Origin: Paracoccaceae bacterium
GTDB taxonomy: Bacteria; Pseudomonadota; Alphaproteobacteria; Rhodobacterales; Rhodobacteraceae
Reading direction: 5' to 3'
NCBI GenBank assembly: GCA_028150825.1
Contig: JAOGIM010000001.1
Location: 62,001-126,000 of the forward strand
Length of the DNA stretch: 64,000 bases
This document shows, in pieces, positions 54,548 to 64,000 of this stretch (position 1 is its first letter; each line of letters begins with the position of its first letter). The position numbers and the translations under genes are program-made. The notes under the pieces were generated by a model, which saw only the letters and a program-made list of their open reading frames with translations, was not told the origin of the DNA and did no database searches.

Positions 54548-55840
54548 TCAAGCGGCAGATTTCGCTTTGCGCCGTTGCCGAGCTTTCTGCGCTCCAGTAA
54601 TCTGAGGCTTACCACCGGGTTTAGCCCCGCCTTGAGATCCGTTCCGGGCACTCTTTCGGCCCGACCGGCCTCTACTATTTGGCTTTTTACCACCCGGCGC
54701 TTGGATGTCGTCCCAAGGCCGGCCAGAGGCAACCGGTATGCTGCGCCCCATTGCCTTTTCAATCGCCTTTAATTCACCCATTTCATCTGGCGCACAAAAT
54801 GCGATTGCTGCGCCTTCTGCACCCGCGCGGGCTGTGCGACCAATCCGGTGTACATAGTTGTCACCGACATTTGGCAGATCAAAGTTATAAACGTGGCGCA
54901 CTTGCGGAATATCAAGACCGCGGGCTGCGACATCTGTTGCGACCAATATCTTGATCTCACCGGCCCGAAACGACTTCAGAGCTCTTTCTCTTTGTCCCTG
55001 AGATTTATTACCGTGCACAGAAGTCACAGAAAACCCAGATTTGTCAAGCGTTTTCATAAGCTTTTCTGCCCCATGCTTTGTTCTAGAAAAAACGAGGGCA
55101 AGCTCATCACGATGTTTACCAATCAGTTCAATGAGTAATTTTGTTTTTTCGGCTTTTGATATAAAATGAATTGATTGAGTGATTTTATCGGCGGCTTTCC
55201 CAGGAGGCGATACTTCAACCCGCATGGGGTTTTGGAGGTAGCTATTTGCCAGTTCGTTCATTTGTTTTGGCATCGTGGCCGAAAACAACATGGTCTGGCG
55301 GGTCTTGGGTAGCATGCCAGCAATCTTGCGAAGGCTGTGAATAAAACCGAGATCAAGCATTTGATCCGCTTCATCCAAAACCAGAAAAGTCGTAGCGTGC
55401 AAGCTAAGAGCACGGCGATCCAAAAGATCAATCAAACGACCAGGTGTAGCCACCAAAATATCAATGCCCCGTGCGACGCGGGCAATCTGTGGATTAATTG
55501 ATGCACCACCCACAACAAGACCTATTTTTATTGGTGTATTTTGAACAAAACCTTTGAGGTTATCACTAATCTGTTTGGCTAATTCACGCGTCGGCGCTAG
55601 AATTAAGCCTCGGACACTTTTGGGTTCAAGCTTCTGGCTAGATGCCATCATTTGCGCAATCAACGGTAGGCCAAATGCTGCCGTCTTTCCTGTTCCAGTT
55701 TGCGCTAAGCCCATCACGTCCTTGCCGTTCAGCGCGTGCGGAATGGCATGGGTCTGGATAGGTGTAGGTTCATTAATATCCATCGCAGTAAGGCGTGATA
55801 CGAGTTTTTCGGGCAAGCCCATAGTTTGAAATAAATTCAA
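54548..55840 (-). CDS. DEAD-box ATP-dependent RNA helicase (RhlE-like)
   Basis: The 430-residue RNA helicase has motif Q (EPTPIQTHAIP), motif I AQTGTGKTAA, Ia PTRELAKQ, motif II VLDEADQM, motif III FSATM, and the second RecA domain with VATDVAARGLDIPQV and HRIGRTARAG. A basic, Gly-rich tail follows (about residues 375-430). The start is TTG at 55840 with AAAGGA 5 nt upstream, giving MNLFQTMGLPEKLV; the track ORF from 55900 has no better signal. Such helicases act in ribosome assembly and cold adaptation. Monocistronic. Confidence 0.93.
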   Translation of the reverse strand: MNLFQTMGLPEKLVSRLTAMDINEPTPIQTHAIPHALNGKDVMGLAQTGTGKTAAFGLPLIAQMMASSQKLEPKSVRGLILAPTRELAKQISDNLKGFVQNTPIKIGLVVGGASINPQIARVARGIDILVATPGRLIDLLDRRALSLHATTFLVLDEADQMLDLGFIHSLRKIAGMLPKTRQTMLFSATMPKQMNELANSYLQNPMRVEVSPPGKAADKITQSIHFISKAEKTKLLIELIGKHRDELALVFSRTKHGAEKLMKTLDKSGFSVTSVHGNKSQGQRERALKSFRAGEIKILVATDVAARGLDIPQVRHVYNFDLPNVGDNYVHRIGRTARAGAEGAAIAFCAPDEMGELKAIEKAMGRSIPVASGRPWDDIQAPGGKKPNSRGRSGRKSARNGSQGGAKPGGKPQITGAQKARQRRKAKSAA

Positions 55841-56409
55841 AACAGTCCTTTCATGCGCAAAGGACAAGCCAGTACGCGGTTTATAGTGGAACGCATGCAA
55901 TTCTGCATACTACCTCAAGAGGGCGCATCACATTTCTTAATAGCGCTAAAAGCCCAATTAAGTGATCCGCGCGTGTACCCACGCGTGATTTTGGGAACGT
56001 TGCGTTATTCCGTGATAACCTAATTTGTTTCAAAATTTAGGTCGACCAACTGCTCACGCGGCAGGAAATAACGATGTAACAGATGCGCCTATTGTATGCA
56101 GATGTCAAGACTGACAACGAAAACAACTAGATATCGCATGCCTCTGAATAAACCAAAAGTCACTCTTTCGGCCAAATCAAGATCTAAGAAATAGAAATAA
56201 CACGTCTTATATGGTATTTTTTAGCGTTTTCTGGGCTTTACTGACAAAACTTCCAAACCATCACTCACAAACAAGGTACGACAAATAAGTAGTCAACTCT
56301 GCTGGCGCAGTGAGACATAAAGTTTGACTCTTCAAGTATAAATTGGCACCCTTTGTTAATTAAAAACCCAAATTTGCACTTAAAAATATTTTAAGAATTA
56401 ACGAGAAAA
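55841..56409. other. 569-bp intergenic stretch between helicase and tmm pseudogene
   Basis: No gene visible. A GC-rich hairpin CGCGTG-TACC-CACGCG at 55970-55985 lies about 130 bp upstream of the helicase start and might be in its 5' leader. The tmm promoter region also lay here. Confidence 0.45.
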
Positions 56410-57669
<1,260 letters not shown>

Positions 57670-57741
57670 CCTCAGGGAAACTATTAAAAAGAGTAAAGAG
57701 CTGGCAAATAGCACACAATGCGCCACGAGGATCAAAAGTGA

Positions 57742-58425
57742 TCAGGCAACTTGGGCTTTTGTGATTTGGTCATAAGCTTCGTTTATTTGGATCAGACGCC
57801 GTTCGGCGAGTTTAATTGCTTCTCTGGGGACGCCCCGCGCGAGCATTTGATCCGGGTGGCTCTCGCGAACCAGTTTGCGCCAAATAGATTTGATTTGGTC
57901 AAAATCCTGATCCATTGACACGCCCAGAACGGTGTAGGGATCGGGCTCTAGATTCGGAATATGACGAGCGCGCAGGGCTTGGAATTCAATCTCTTTAAGT
58001 CCAAATTGTGCAGCGACTTCTAACAGGAACTCATCTTCATTGGGGTGGTACTGGCCATCCGCAGCAGCTATGTAAAAAAGCCCTTCCATAAGATCGGTTA
58101 AAACTGGATTTCCGTGACCAAACATACGACTGATGTTTTTAGCATAAAGTTCAAAGCCAGAGACATCCTGACGCGCAAGATTGAACACGCGTGCGGCCTG
58201 CGGCAAATCTGCCTCAGGAATATAAAAGACTTCTCGAAATGCGCTTACTTCATTTTTTGTAACAAGGCCATCCGCCTTTGCCATTTTTGCAGACAGCGCA
58301 ATCACTGCAATGGTGAAAGCCACAGAGCGTTCGGGGGGTGTTCGCAAATGATCAAATACCGCAGCAAGACCATCGCCTTTTGAAAGCGCAGACAATGCCA
58401 GAGATATTCGTAACCAGATCGACAT
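57742..58425 (-). CDS. DjlA-like TerB/J-domain co-chaperone
   Basis: The 227-residue protein combines an N-terminal TerB-like helical domain (about residues 30-145; two imperfect repeats FTIAVIALSAKMAKADGLV and DLMEGLFYIAAADGQYHP) with a C-terminal J domain (about 163-227) containing the HPD motif in RESHPDQML. J domains stimulate DnaK. DjlA of enterobacteria is membrane-anchored; here the N-terminus has only a short hydrophobic stretch. A single gene between the tmm pseudogene and the GNAT remnant. Confidence 0.9.
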   Translation of the reverse strand: MSIWLRISLALSALSKGDGLAAVFDHLRTPPERSVAFTIAVIALSAKMAKADGLVTKNEVSAFREVFYIPEADLPQAARVFNLARQDVSGFELYAKNISRMFGHGNPVLTDLMEGLFYIAAADGQYHPNEDEFLLEVAAQFGLKEIEFQALRARHIPNLEPDPYTVLGVSMDQDFDQIKSIWRKLVRESHPDQMLARGVPREAIKLAERRLIQINEAYDQITKAQVA

Positions 58426-58456
58426 AAAAATAGTTTAGCCTTGAGAAACAATAATA

Positions 58457-58675
58457 TCAGTTAAAAGTCATAACCGACCTCCGGCAATACTGCAATTCGC
58501 GATACGCCAAGACGCGCGGGAAAAAAACGGCAGCGTCAGGATTATCAGCACTAACATCGGCCCAAAGGAAGTTTACACCACTTGGTTTGACATTCTCATA
58601 AAACATATCAAACACAGCGCGACGAATTCCAAGCCCTCCGGCGAGTGAAGAGGTATGAACTGTATACTCCATCAT
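58457..58675 (-). pseudogene. GNAT acetyltransferase C-terminal remnant
   Basis: The 72-codon frame contains the second half of a GNAT fold: GGLGIRRAVFDMFYENVKPS in the acetyl-CoA-binding position and LWADVSADNPDAAVFF in the beta-6 position. The N-terminal half is missing, and the end appears frameshifted (another frame continues RIAVLPEVGYDF). Probably non-functional. Confidence 0.6.
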
Positions 58676-58923
58676 CTTGGCGTATCCGACACCATCCTTA
58701 AACTAAAATATGTAGAAAAACCCAAGACACAGATCATCATGAGCACTTTAAAGGCTAGATGGTCCCAATTACATGACTCAATAGAAGCCTCGATATCAAG
58801 AATAGCCTTTTCAGCGGCGTTAAAAGTAATTACAATTAAGAATATTAATCCAAAATAGCAGTAATATTCAAAGCATTTTTGACTTTGGAATGGCTGATGA
58901 CTGTTATAATTCAATAAGTCCAT
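58672..58923 (-). CDS. possible small two-helix membrane protein
   Basis: An 83-codon frame from an ATG inside the last bases of the VOC gene gives two hydrophobic stretches, CYFGLIFLIVITF and VLMMICVLGFSTYF. There is no clear ribosome-binding site. Its stop overlaps the start of the GNAT remnant. It may be real or chance. Confidence 0.3.
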   Translation of the reverse strand: MDLLNYNSHQPFQSQKCFEYYCYFGLIFLIVITFNAAEKAILDIEASIESCNWDHLAFKVLMMICVLGFSTYFSLRMVSDTPR

Positions 58924-59515
58924 TGGGTGTTTCAATTTTTGCTTGCAGCGAGGCGTATTGTGATTTTTTGAAGATAACTCTTGGGTCATCAAGTGTTGAG
59001 TTTATAAAATGTTCTAACTTATTTGGTTCAGGATGCGATATTGTGAGTGATGATAGCCTACACCCGCGGTCAGGTAAACTTGCCGCAGGCGAAGTTGCAC
59101 CTTTCCAATCGATCACAGACGGCGCGCAACCGTTCATCGGAAGCGCCCCATTCTTAGGAACTGTGAGGTTCCACTCCAAATCGCCCCGCGACACAGACAG
59201 AATCTCCCCTGCGTGATAAGGCATTTGTTCAAGATGATCTAGCATTCTGTCTGTTTCACACACCCATGTGATTAGCTGTGGCGCACCTGAGAATGCCTCA
59301 AGATCGTACCATACAGGGTGATCAGGTTTCCGCGCCTGAGGATCAATTGCGATCACTTCGAAATAGCAATCTCCAAGATTTAACAACCTATTATGCGTTC
59401 CAAACCGATCGTGTGATCCGCCTAAGTCCAAAGAAACACCAAGTCTGTCTTCACTAAAAAAGAGGCCTTCGGGCAAGCTCGTAGCGGCTAAAACGATATG
59501 ATCGATTTTGAACAT
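58904..59515 (-). CDS. VOC-superfamily (glyoxalase-like) protein
   Basis: This 203-residue protein begins FKIDHIVLAATSLPEGLFF, the usual start of a glyoxalase-like domain, continues with a metal-region GGSHDRFGTHNRLLNLGDCY and FEVIAIDP, and has a second half-domain after residue 100. It resembles single-chain glyoxalase-3-like proteins common in Rhodobacterales with unknown substrate. It follows the small membrane ORF at 59524-59781 by 8 bp and was probably cotranscribed with it. Confidence 0.85.
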   Translation of the reverse strand: MFKIDHIVLAATSLPEGLFFSEDRLGVSLDLGGSHDRFGTHNRLLNLGDCYFEVIAIDPQARKPDHPVWYDLEAFSGAPQLITWVCETDRMLDHLEQMPYHAGEILSVSRGDLEWNLTVPKNGALPMNGCAPSVIDWKGATSPAASLPDRGCRLSSLTISHPEPNKLEHFINSTLDDPRVIFKKSQYASLQAKIETPNGLIEL

Positions 59516-59523
59516 ACCGTTTG

Positions 59524-59781
59524 CTACAATCTTTCGGCTTTAGCAGCAATGGGGCAACCAATAGATCTTAGTTGCCAAACCTCATTGAAGTGATAATTTT
59601 GCGCAGCAGAATTCAACCCAGATCCCACAATGCTCAAAACTGCGGCAATTAAGTTAAATCCAAGCCACCGCAAATCAGCAAAAAGCACATCATTCATAAG
59701 TCGCTCAAGCAAAAATGTGAATAATCCTGGGAGACATACCACAATCAGGTAAAGCATTTGCAACTGCCTTGACTGGTCCAC
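59524..59781 (-). CDS. small hypothetical membrane protein (85 aa)
   Basis: The product has two hydrophobic stretches, LYLIVVCLPGLFTFLLERL and WLGFNLIAAVLSIVGSGL, then a polar tail. It lies 8 bp upstream of the VOC gene in the same direction. No family recognised. The ribosome-binding site is poor (CAGTGTAGG further upstream), so start choice is uncertain. Confidence 0.5.
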   Translation of the reverse strand: MDQSRQLQMLYLIVVCLPGLFTFLLERLMNDVLFADLRWLGFNLIAAVLSIVGSGLNSAAQNYHFNEVWQLRSIGCPIAAKAERL

Positions 59782-59961
59782 AAACCTACACTGATGGACC
59801 AGACCAAGTCCTTAATAGAGCCCAGAATACTTCCAGTAGAGTGAATGTTAAAAGTACTGAATAGAACAAAATCCTGATTTTACTAATCCCAAATAAGCTG
59901 AGCAACACGAGGAGCATTGCCAGTACCTGACTGTGGAAAATTGTCCTATACTCGCAGTCAC

Positions 59962-60008
59962 ACCTTTACAAAAATTCGCTAACAATACTGAAAATACTTT
60001 GTAAAGGT
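59962..60008. repeat. 10-bp perfect inverted repeat in the LytTR-gene leader
   Basis: ACCTTTACAA and TTGTAAAGGT are perfect inverted copies 27 nt apart, about 95 bp upstream of the LytTR start. It could be a regulator-binding site or a long-loop RNA stem. Confidence 0.75.
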
Positions 60009-60054
60009 CTAAGATGACATGAATTTAAATAAAATCATGAGAGTTGAATAGACT

Positions 60055-60072
60055 AATGATCGAAAGATCATT
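60055..60072 (+). promoter_or_regulatory. GAAA-tetraloop hairpin in the LytTR-gene leader
   Basis: AATGATC-GAAA-GATCATT forms a perfect 7-bp stem with a stable GNRA loop. Flanking AGACT and AGTCT can extend it across a 2-nt bulge. It ends 30 nt before the start codon and is probably in the 5' untranslated region. Confidence 0.55.
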
Positions 60073-60102
60073 TAAGTCTCTATTTGTTGTATTTGAGGAA
60101 AG

Positions 60103-60915
60103 ATGATGCGATATTTAATTTCGAGCAGTGTTGAATGCGTGTGGCTCATGAAAACCCTTGCAAATAAACCAAGATGGCAGATGACACTTCGCGGATGGGC
60201 GGATAATATGCGGCAGTATGATATAATTTTTGGTATGCTTGGAGTTACAACAATCCTTGCGATTTCGGGGCCCTTTGGCACAAATGATAATCTTGGCCTG
60301 ATTGAAAGAACAGTTTGCTGGTTTTCCGTCAGTTTTTCGACCTGCGAGATTAAAAAATATTTTCATATCGCCTGCTTCACTCCGACAACAGGTAATATTT
60401 TATTGAAATGGGCAGTGGCAACTTGCGCAGTAAGCACACAGATCGACAGCCTAGTGATCGGTAAGAATATCGTTTTTTCTAATCATCCGCCCAAAAACAT
60501 AGGAAACCTTTTTCCAATGCTTACGATTTATCTTACAACGAACGTTACATATATGCTGACAAGGCTTAAACGAAGGCCCAAAAGCGATAATCCAAAGAGA
60601 ATTAACTTAATGGATCTTTTACCTCACAATGTGAGGGAAAAACTGATATCGCTTAACACTATAGATAACCGTGGGGAGGTCACGTTAAATACTGCTAAAC
60701 AAATTGTATTAGTGCGCTTCTCGGATGCTCTAAGCAAAATCTCAGAGGGTATAGGCATAAAAGTTACCCAATCTCATTTGCTGAAAAAGGATAAAATCGA
60801 TAGCGGCAAAAGACAGGGGGGTTACATTTTGTTATGTACCGACGCGAAGCTATATATACCCGCAGTTAGTAAAAGCATCCGCAAAGTCGTACGCTTCGGA
60901 GCTTCGTTTGCATGA
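60103..60915 (+). CDS. membrane-associated LytTR-family DNA-binding protein
   Basis: The 270-residue protein has hydrophobic segments at about residues 40-60, 70-85, 100-115 and 138-155, then a cytoplasmic C-terminal LytTR domain (about 180-265): [36 protein letters not shown] and [15 protein letters not shown] match the LytTR pattern of 'H-R-S' and 'V-S-R' strands, in worn form. GAGGAAAG lies right before two consecutive ATGs (60103 and 60106). Its stop overlaps the lipB start as ATGA, so regulator and lipoate transferase are cotranslated. The signal it senses is unknown. Confidence 0.78.
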   Translation: MMRYLISSSVECVWLMKTLANKPRWQMTLRGWADNMRQYDIIFGMLGVTTILAISGPFGTNDNLGLIERTVCWFSVSFSTCEIKKYFHIACFTPTTGNILLKWAVATCAVSTQIDSLVIGKNIVFSNHPPKNIGNLFPMLTIYLTTNVTYMLTRLKRRPKSDNPKRINLMDLLPHNVREKLISLNTIDNRGEVTLNTAKQIVLVRFSDALSKISEGIGIKVTQSHLLKKDKIDSGKRQGGYILLCTDAKLYIPAVSKSIRKVVRFGASFA

Positions 60916-61574
60916 GCGCGCTCAACGAAGAGGTCGAATGGATTATCTCCGAAGGTTTGACCGATTATCGACAAGCCGAGGCCTTTATGGAGGCACGCGC
61001 CCAAGAAATCTGGAAAGGCCATAAACCCGAGGCGATCTGGCTGGTTGAACATCCTCCACTTTACACAGCAGGCACTAGTGCCAAAAAGTCAGATCTAATC
61101 TCGCCCGATCGCTTCCCGGTCCATGCAACCAAACGGGGTGGTCAATACACGTATCATGGGCCTGGCCAAAGAGTTGCCTATGTAATGATTGATCTCAACA
61201 AACGCGAAAAAGACGTACACATCTTTGTCAAAAAGCTTGAACACTGGGTCATTTGTACATTGAAAAGCTTTAATGTTAAGGGTGAAATTCGGGAGGGACG
61301 CGTCGGAGTTTGGGTGCAACGTCCAGAAAAGCCAAAAACATTGGACGGGAAGATACCAGAAGATAAAATCGCCGCTATTGGTATTCGATTGCGCAAATGG
61401 GTGTCGTTTCATGGGATATCGATCAACGTGAAACCAAACATTGAACACTTTGCTGGCATTGTTCCCTGCGGAATCATAGACCATGGCGTGACCAGCCTTG
61501 TCGATCTTGGCCTGCCAGTGACGATGGCAGATTTAGATGTCACGTTGAAAAAGAAATTTAAAGAAATTTTTTGA
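60912..61574 (+). CDS. lipB: octanoyl-ACP:protein N-octanoyltransferase
   Basis: LipB transfers octanoate from ACP to the lipoyl domains of 2-oxoacid dehydrogenases and glycine-cleavage H protein, the first step of lipoate assembly. The 220-residue protein shows [11 protein letters not shown], the signature [29 protein letters not shown] with the catalytic lysine, and GIVPCGI with the catalytic cysteine. The start overlaps the LytTR gene by 4 bp. A gap of about 210 bp separates it from ctaD. Confidence 0.95.
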   Translation: MSALNEEVEWIISEGLTDYRQAEAFMEARAQEIWKGHKPEAIWLVEHPPLYTAGTSAKKSDLISPDRFPVHATKRGGQYTYHGPGQRVAYVMIDLNKREKDVHIFVKKLEHWVICTLKSFNVKGEIREGRVGVWVQRPEKPKTLDGKIPEDKIAAIGIRLRKWVSFHGISINVKPNIEHFAGIVPCGIIDHGVTSLVDLGLPVTMADLDVTLKKKFKEIF

Positions 61575-61786
61575 GCCGAGTGCCTGATCAATGAGTGAAA
61601 CCAAAAATATTTGCAATTGATGCCGACCAAACCCAAAAAATTATCGCAAGCCGCGTCACTTTTTCCCAACCTGCGGCATAAACATGCATTGCCTGTCTCA
61701 ATCGGGCAGATTAGAGTATGCGAAGACAAATGTTAAGTTCGGCGACGAGTCGAAAAATACATAGCCAATATATACAGGAGTGAACC

Positions 61787-63475
61787 ATGGCGGACGCAGC
61801 CATTCACGGCCACGAACACACAGACCAACGGACCTTTTTTACCCGCTGGTTCATGTCCACCAACCATAAAGATATTGGAATCCTTTATCTTGTTGTCTCT
61901 GCTCTGGTTGGTTTTATATCTGTTGCTTTCACAATTTACATGCGACTCGAGCTCATGGAACCTGGTGTACAGTATATGTGCCTTAACGAACTTGGAGAGG
62001 CCGCCCCCAGATTGATTTCTGGTGGAACAAATTGTTACGCGCCTAATGGACATCTTTGGAATGTTCTGGTGACAGCTCATGGCATCTTGATGATGTTCTT
62101 TGTCGTCATCCCAGCTTTGTTTGGTGGCTTTGGTAACTATTTTATGCCTTTGCAGATCGGTGCGCCGGACATGGCTTTCCCACGGATGAACAATCTGTCG
62201 TTCTGGCTTTATATTGCGGGTACGACTTTGGCGATTTGTTCGGTGCTGGCACCTGGTGGAAATGGTCAAGCTGGATCTGGAGTTGGTTGGGTTCTGTACC
62301 CACCTCTCTCGGTAAACGAGGCCGGAATGTCGATGGACTTAGCGATCTTTGCCGTTCATGTATCGGGGGCTTCTTCAATTTTGGGTGCAATCAATATGAT
62401 TACGACCTTTTTGAACATGCGCGCACCTGGCATGACGTTGTTCAAAGTACCACTGTTTGCATGGTCAATCTTTATCACAGCATGGCTAATTTTGCTCTCA
62501 CTACCGGTTCTAGCAGGCGCAATTACAATGCTTCTTACAGACCGTAATTTTGGGACAACTTTCTTCGATCCCTCTGGTGGCGGCGATCCGATTTTGTATC
62601 AGCACATTCTATGGTTTTTTGGCCACCCCGAAGTGTACATCATCATACTTCCTGGCTTTGGACTGATCAGTCACGTGATCGCAACATTTGCACGTAAGCC
62701 TGTGTTTGGGTATCTTCCGATGGTCTGGGCGCTGATTGCCATTGGTGTTTTGGGCTTTGTGGTTTGGGCGCACCACATGTACACGGTTGGAATGTCATTG
62801 ACACAACAATCCTACTTCATGCTTGCGACAATGGTTATTGCGGTTCCGACAGGCATTAAAGTGTTTAGCTGGATTGCGACACTCTGGGGGGGGTCTATCG
62901 ATTTTAAAACACCGATGTTATGGGCATTTGGCTTTCTGTTCTTGTTCACCCTTGGTGGCGTTACAGGCATTGTTCTTGCGCAAGCACCACTGGACAGAGC
63001 TTATCATGACACTTACTATGTAGTTGCGCATTTTCATTATGTGATGTCCCTCGGAGCGGTCTTTACTATTTTTGCTGGCATATATTACTATTTTGGCAAA
63101 ATGACGGGCCGAGCCTATCCTGAGTGGGCTGGAAAACTTCATTTTTGGATGATGTTCATAGGAGCAAACCTAACCTTTTTTCCTCAACACTTCCTTGGGC
63201 GTCAGGGAATGCCACGGCGTTATATCGACTATCCAGAAGCGTTCGCATACTGGAATATGTGGTCAAGTATTGGCGCATTCTTGTCCTTTGCTTCGTTCAT
63301 TTTGTTCTTTGGTATTATTGCTTATTCGCTGTTGCGCGGAGCAAAAATCACCGAGAACAATTACTGGAACGAATACGCCGATACATTGGAATGGACACTC
63401 CCGTCTCCTCCACCAGAGCATACGTTTGAGATCCTTCCAAAACAGGAAGATTGGGATAAATCAAACGCACACTAA
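61787..63475 (+). CDS. ctaD: cytochrome c oxidase subunit I (aa3 type)
   Basis: This is the catalytic subunit of the inner-membrane aa3 oxidase, holding heme a, heme a3 and CuB. It has 562 residues and 12 hydrophobic segments. Seen are the start of the core [12 protein letters not shown], heme-a ligand region [11 protein letters not shown], CuB region [15 protein letters not shown] with the His-Tyr pair and the gate glutamate, [17 protein letters not shown] of the K channel, and the double His in [19 protein letters not shown] lies before the ATG. A terminator follows. No other oxidase subunit is in the window. Confidence 0.98.
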   Translation: MADAAIHGHEHTDQRTFFTRWFMSTNHKDIGILYLVVSALVGFISVAFTIYMRLELMEPGVQYMCLNELGEAAPRLISGGTNCYAPNGHLWNVLVTAHGILMMFFVVIPALFGGFGNYFMPLQIGAPDMAFPRMNNLSFWLYIAGTTLAICSVLAPGGNGQAGSGVGWVLYPPLSVNEAGMSMDLAIFAVHVSGASSILGAINMITTFLNMRAPGMTLFKVPLFAWSIFITAWLILLSLPVLAGAITMLLTDRNFGTTFFDPSGGGDPILYQHILWFFGHPEVYIIILPGFGLISHVIATFARKPVFGYLPMVWALIAIGVLGFVVWAHHMYTVGMSLTQQSYFMLATMVIAVPTGIKVFSWIATLWGGSIDFKTPMLWAFGFLFLFTLGGVTGIVLAQAPLDRAYHDTYYVVAHFHYVMSLGAVFTIFAGIYYYFGKMTGRAYPEWAGKLHFWMMFIGANLTFFPQHFLGRQGMPRRYIDYPEAFAYWNMWSSIGAFLSFASFILFFGIIAYSLLRGAKITENNYWNEYADTLEWTLPSPPPEHTFEILPKQEDWDKSNAH

Positions 63476-63496
63476 CCATTTGTTCTTGTAAACCCA

Positions 63497-63525
63497 AAAG
63501 CCCCGTATTTATGCGGGGTTTTTTT
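63497..63525 (+). terminator. rho-independent terminator after ctaD
   Basis: AAAAGCCCCG and CGGGGTTTTT form the stem around a short loop, followed by a T tract, 22 bp after the ctaD stop. Confidence 0.9.
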
Positions 63526-63594
63526 CCTCAGCACCATTTCACTATTATAAATTGCGTGATCTCATATCCTTTGAAAGCAGTATAGAGAGTAAAG

Positions 63595-64000
63595 ATGCCC
63601 TACCATTGGAAAACTAATTTTCAAGATGGACAGGACACCCGCATCTTAGAGATATGGCCGCACAATTCTCTACCCAAACAGGGCTTTGCAAGCTTTATAA
63701 TCACGACATTCGTTCTAATCTTGCTACCGCTTGTGGCGTTATCCGGAACTCTTGTTTTTTGGGGATTGCTGCCATTCTTGATGCTTGCTGTATGGGCTAT
63801 TTGGACTGCTCTTCAACATAGCTATAAGCGAAACAAGATATATGAATGTCTTAGCTTTAGACAGCAGACCTTAGATTTGAAGCGAACGAATCCAAAAGGC
63901 GACACCCAAAATTGGTCATGCGAGGGATATTGGAGCCGCGCCAGTATCTATATTAAAGAGGGTCCAGTGCCATTTTATGTGACCTTAAATGGAAATGGCA
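63595..64000 (+). CDS. DUF2244 membrane protein, 5' part
   Basis: An open frame from ATG 63595 (GAGAG just upstream) runs to the window end and is not in the ORF track because it has no stop here. It encodes MPYHWKTNFQDGQDTRILEI, WPHNSLPKQGFASFI and two membrane segments (about residues 33-75), then a soluble beta-rich part starting YECLSFRQQTLDLKR. This is the DUF2244 pattern found near cytochrome oxidase genes in alphaproteobacteria. Function unknown. The C-terminal end lies outside the window. Confidence 0.85.
   Translation, partial: MPYHWKTNFQDGQDTRILEIWPHNSLPKQGFASFIITTFVLILLPLVALSGTLVFWGLLPFLMLAVWAIWTALQHSYKRNKIYECLSFRQQTLDLKRTNPKGDTQNWSCEGYWSRASIYIKEGPVPFYVTLNGNG

Overview
The window is a chromosomal piece of an alphaproteobacterium, almost certainly a marine Rhodobacterales (Roseobacter-group) bacterium with a fairly low GC content (mid-40s percent by eye). 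Reasons: the gene strings aroA-cmk-rpsA-ihfB-lapA-trpF-trpB and AI-2E transporter-hdaA-ppx, the heterotetrameric sarcosine oxidase cluster soxBDAG, the short ProRS without an editing insertion, TRAP transporters, and a cytochrome aa3 subunit I followed by a DUF2244 gene. All are typical of that family. This placement rests on recalled family knowledge, not on a search.

Layout. 1-7.35 kb: partial trmB, then a mostly co-directional housekeeping block on + (aroA, cmk, rpsA with a clear terminator, ihfB, a lapA-like gene, trpF, trpB). 7.4-16.4 kb: an M19-like protein (-), a membrane hybrid histidine kinase (+), polA (-), a short zinc-ribbon protein (+) and a receiver-less sigma-54 activator (+). 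16.4-22.6 kb: a minus-strand catabolic cluster, in transcription order extradiol (VOC) dioxygenase pseudogene, intact FAH-family hydrolase, MhpA-like flavin monooxygenase pseudogene, then an intact dctPQM TRAP transporter. 22.9-28.7 kb: a small hypothetical gene, a 2,4-dienoyl-CoA-reductase-like SDR, rpoD and dnaG. 28.7-36.2 kb: soxBDAG, a remnant of a DadA-like oxidoreductase, and glutamate dehydrogenase. 36.4-42.5 kb: a dead 3-hydroxyisobutyrate-dehydrogenase-family gene, a TetR regulator with a palindromic operator, hom, glpX, recJ and tRNA-Glu(TTC). 42.5-49.6 kb: gene-poor AT-rich DNA, an ABM-domain protein, an IlvD/Edd dehydratase, a PLP ammonia-lyase and proS. 49.7-57.7 kb: AI-2E transporter, hdaA, ppx, an RTX pseudogene, a DEAD-box helicase and a trimethylamine monooxygenase (tmm) pseudogene. 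57.7-64 kb: a DjlA-like co-chaperone, a GNAT remnant, a VOC protein, a membrane LytTR regulator coupled to lipB, ctaD and the start of a DUF2244 gene.

How it works together. Information processing (rpsA, ihfB, polA, rpoD, dnaG, recJ, hdaA, proS), amino-acid synthesis (aroA, trpF, trpB, hom, ilvD-like) and respiration (ctaD) are intact. Catabolic and secreted-protein genes are heavily decayed. At least six pseudogenes or remnants are visible: aromatic monooxygenase, extradiol dioxygenase, HIBADH-family, DadA-like, RTX and tmm, plus a GNAT fragment. Sarcosine oxidation and glutamate dehydrogenase remain, while the upstream methylated-amine step (tmm) is dead.

I found no convincing undescribed multi-gene system. 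The observations most worth a second look are the tmm pseudogene with five in-frame stops and no frameshift, the apparent AUC start codon of trpF, the half-dead aromatic operon next to a live transporter, the M19-like protein lacking part of its metal site, the hybrid kinase with an altered acidic pocket, and the structured leader of the LytTR-lipB operon.
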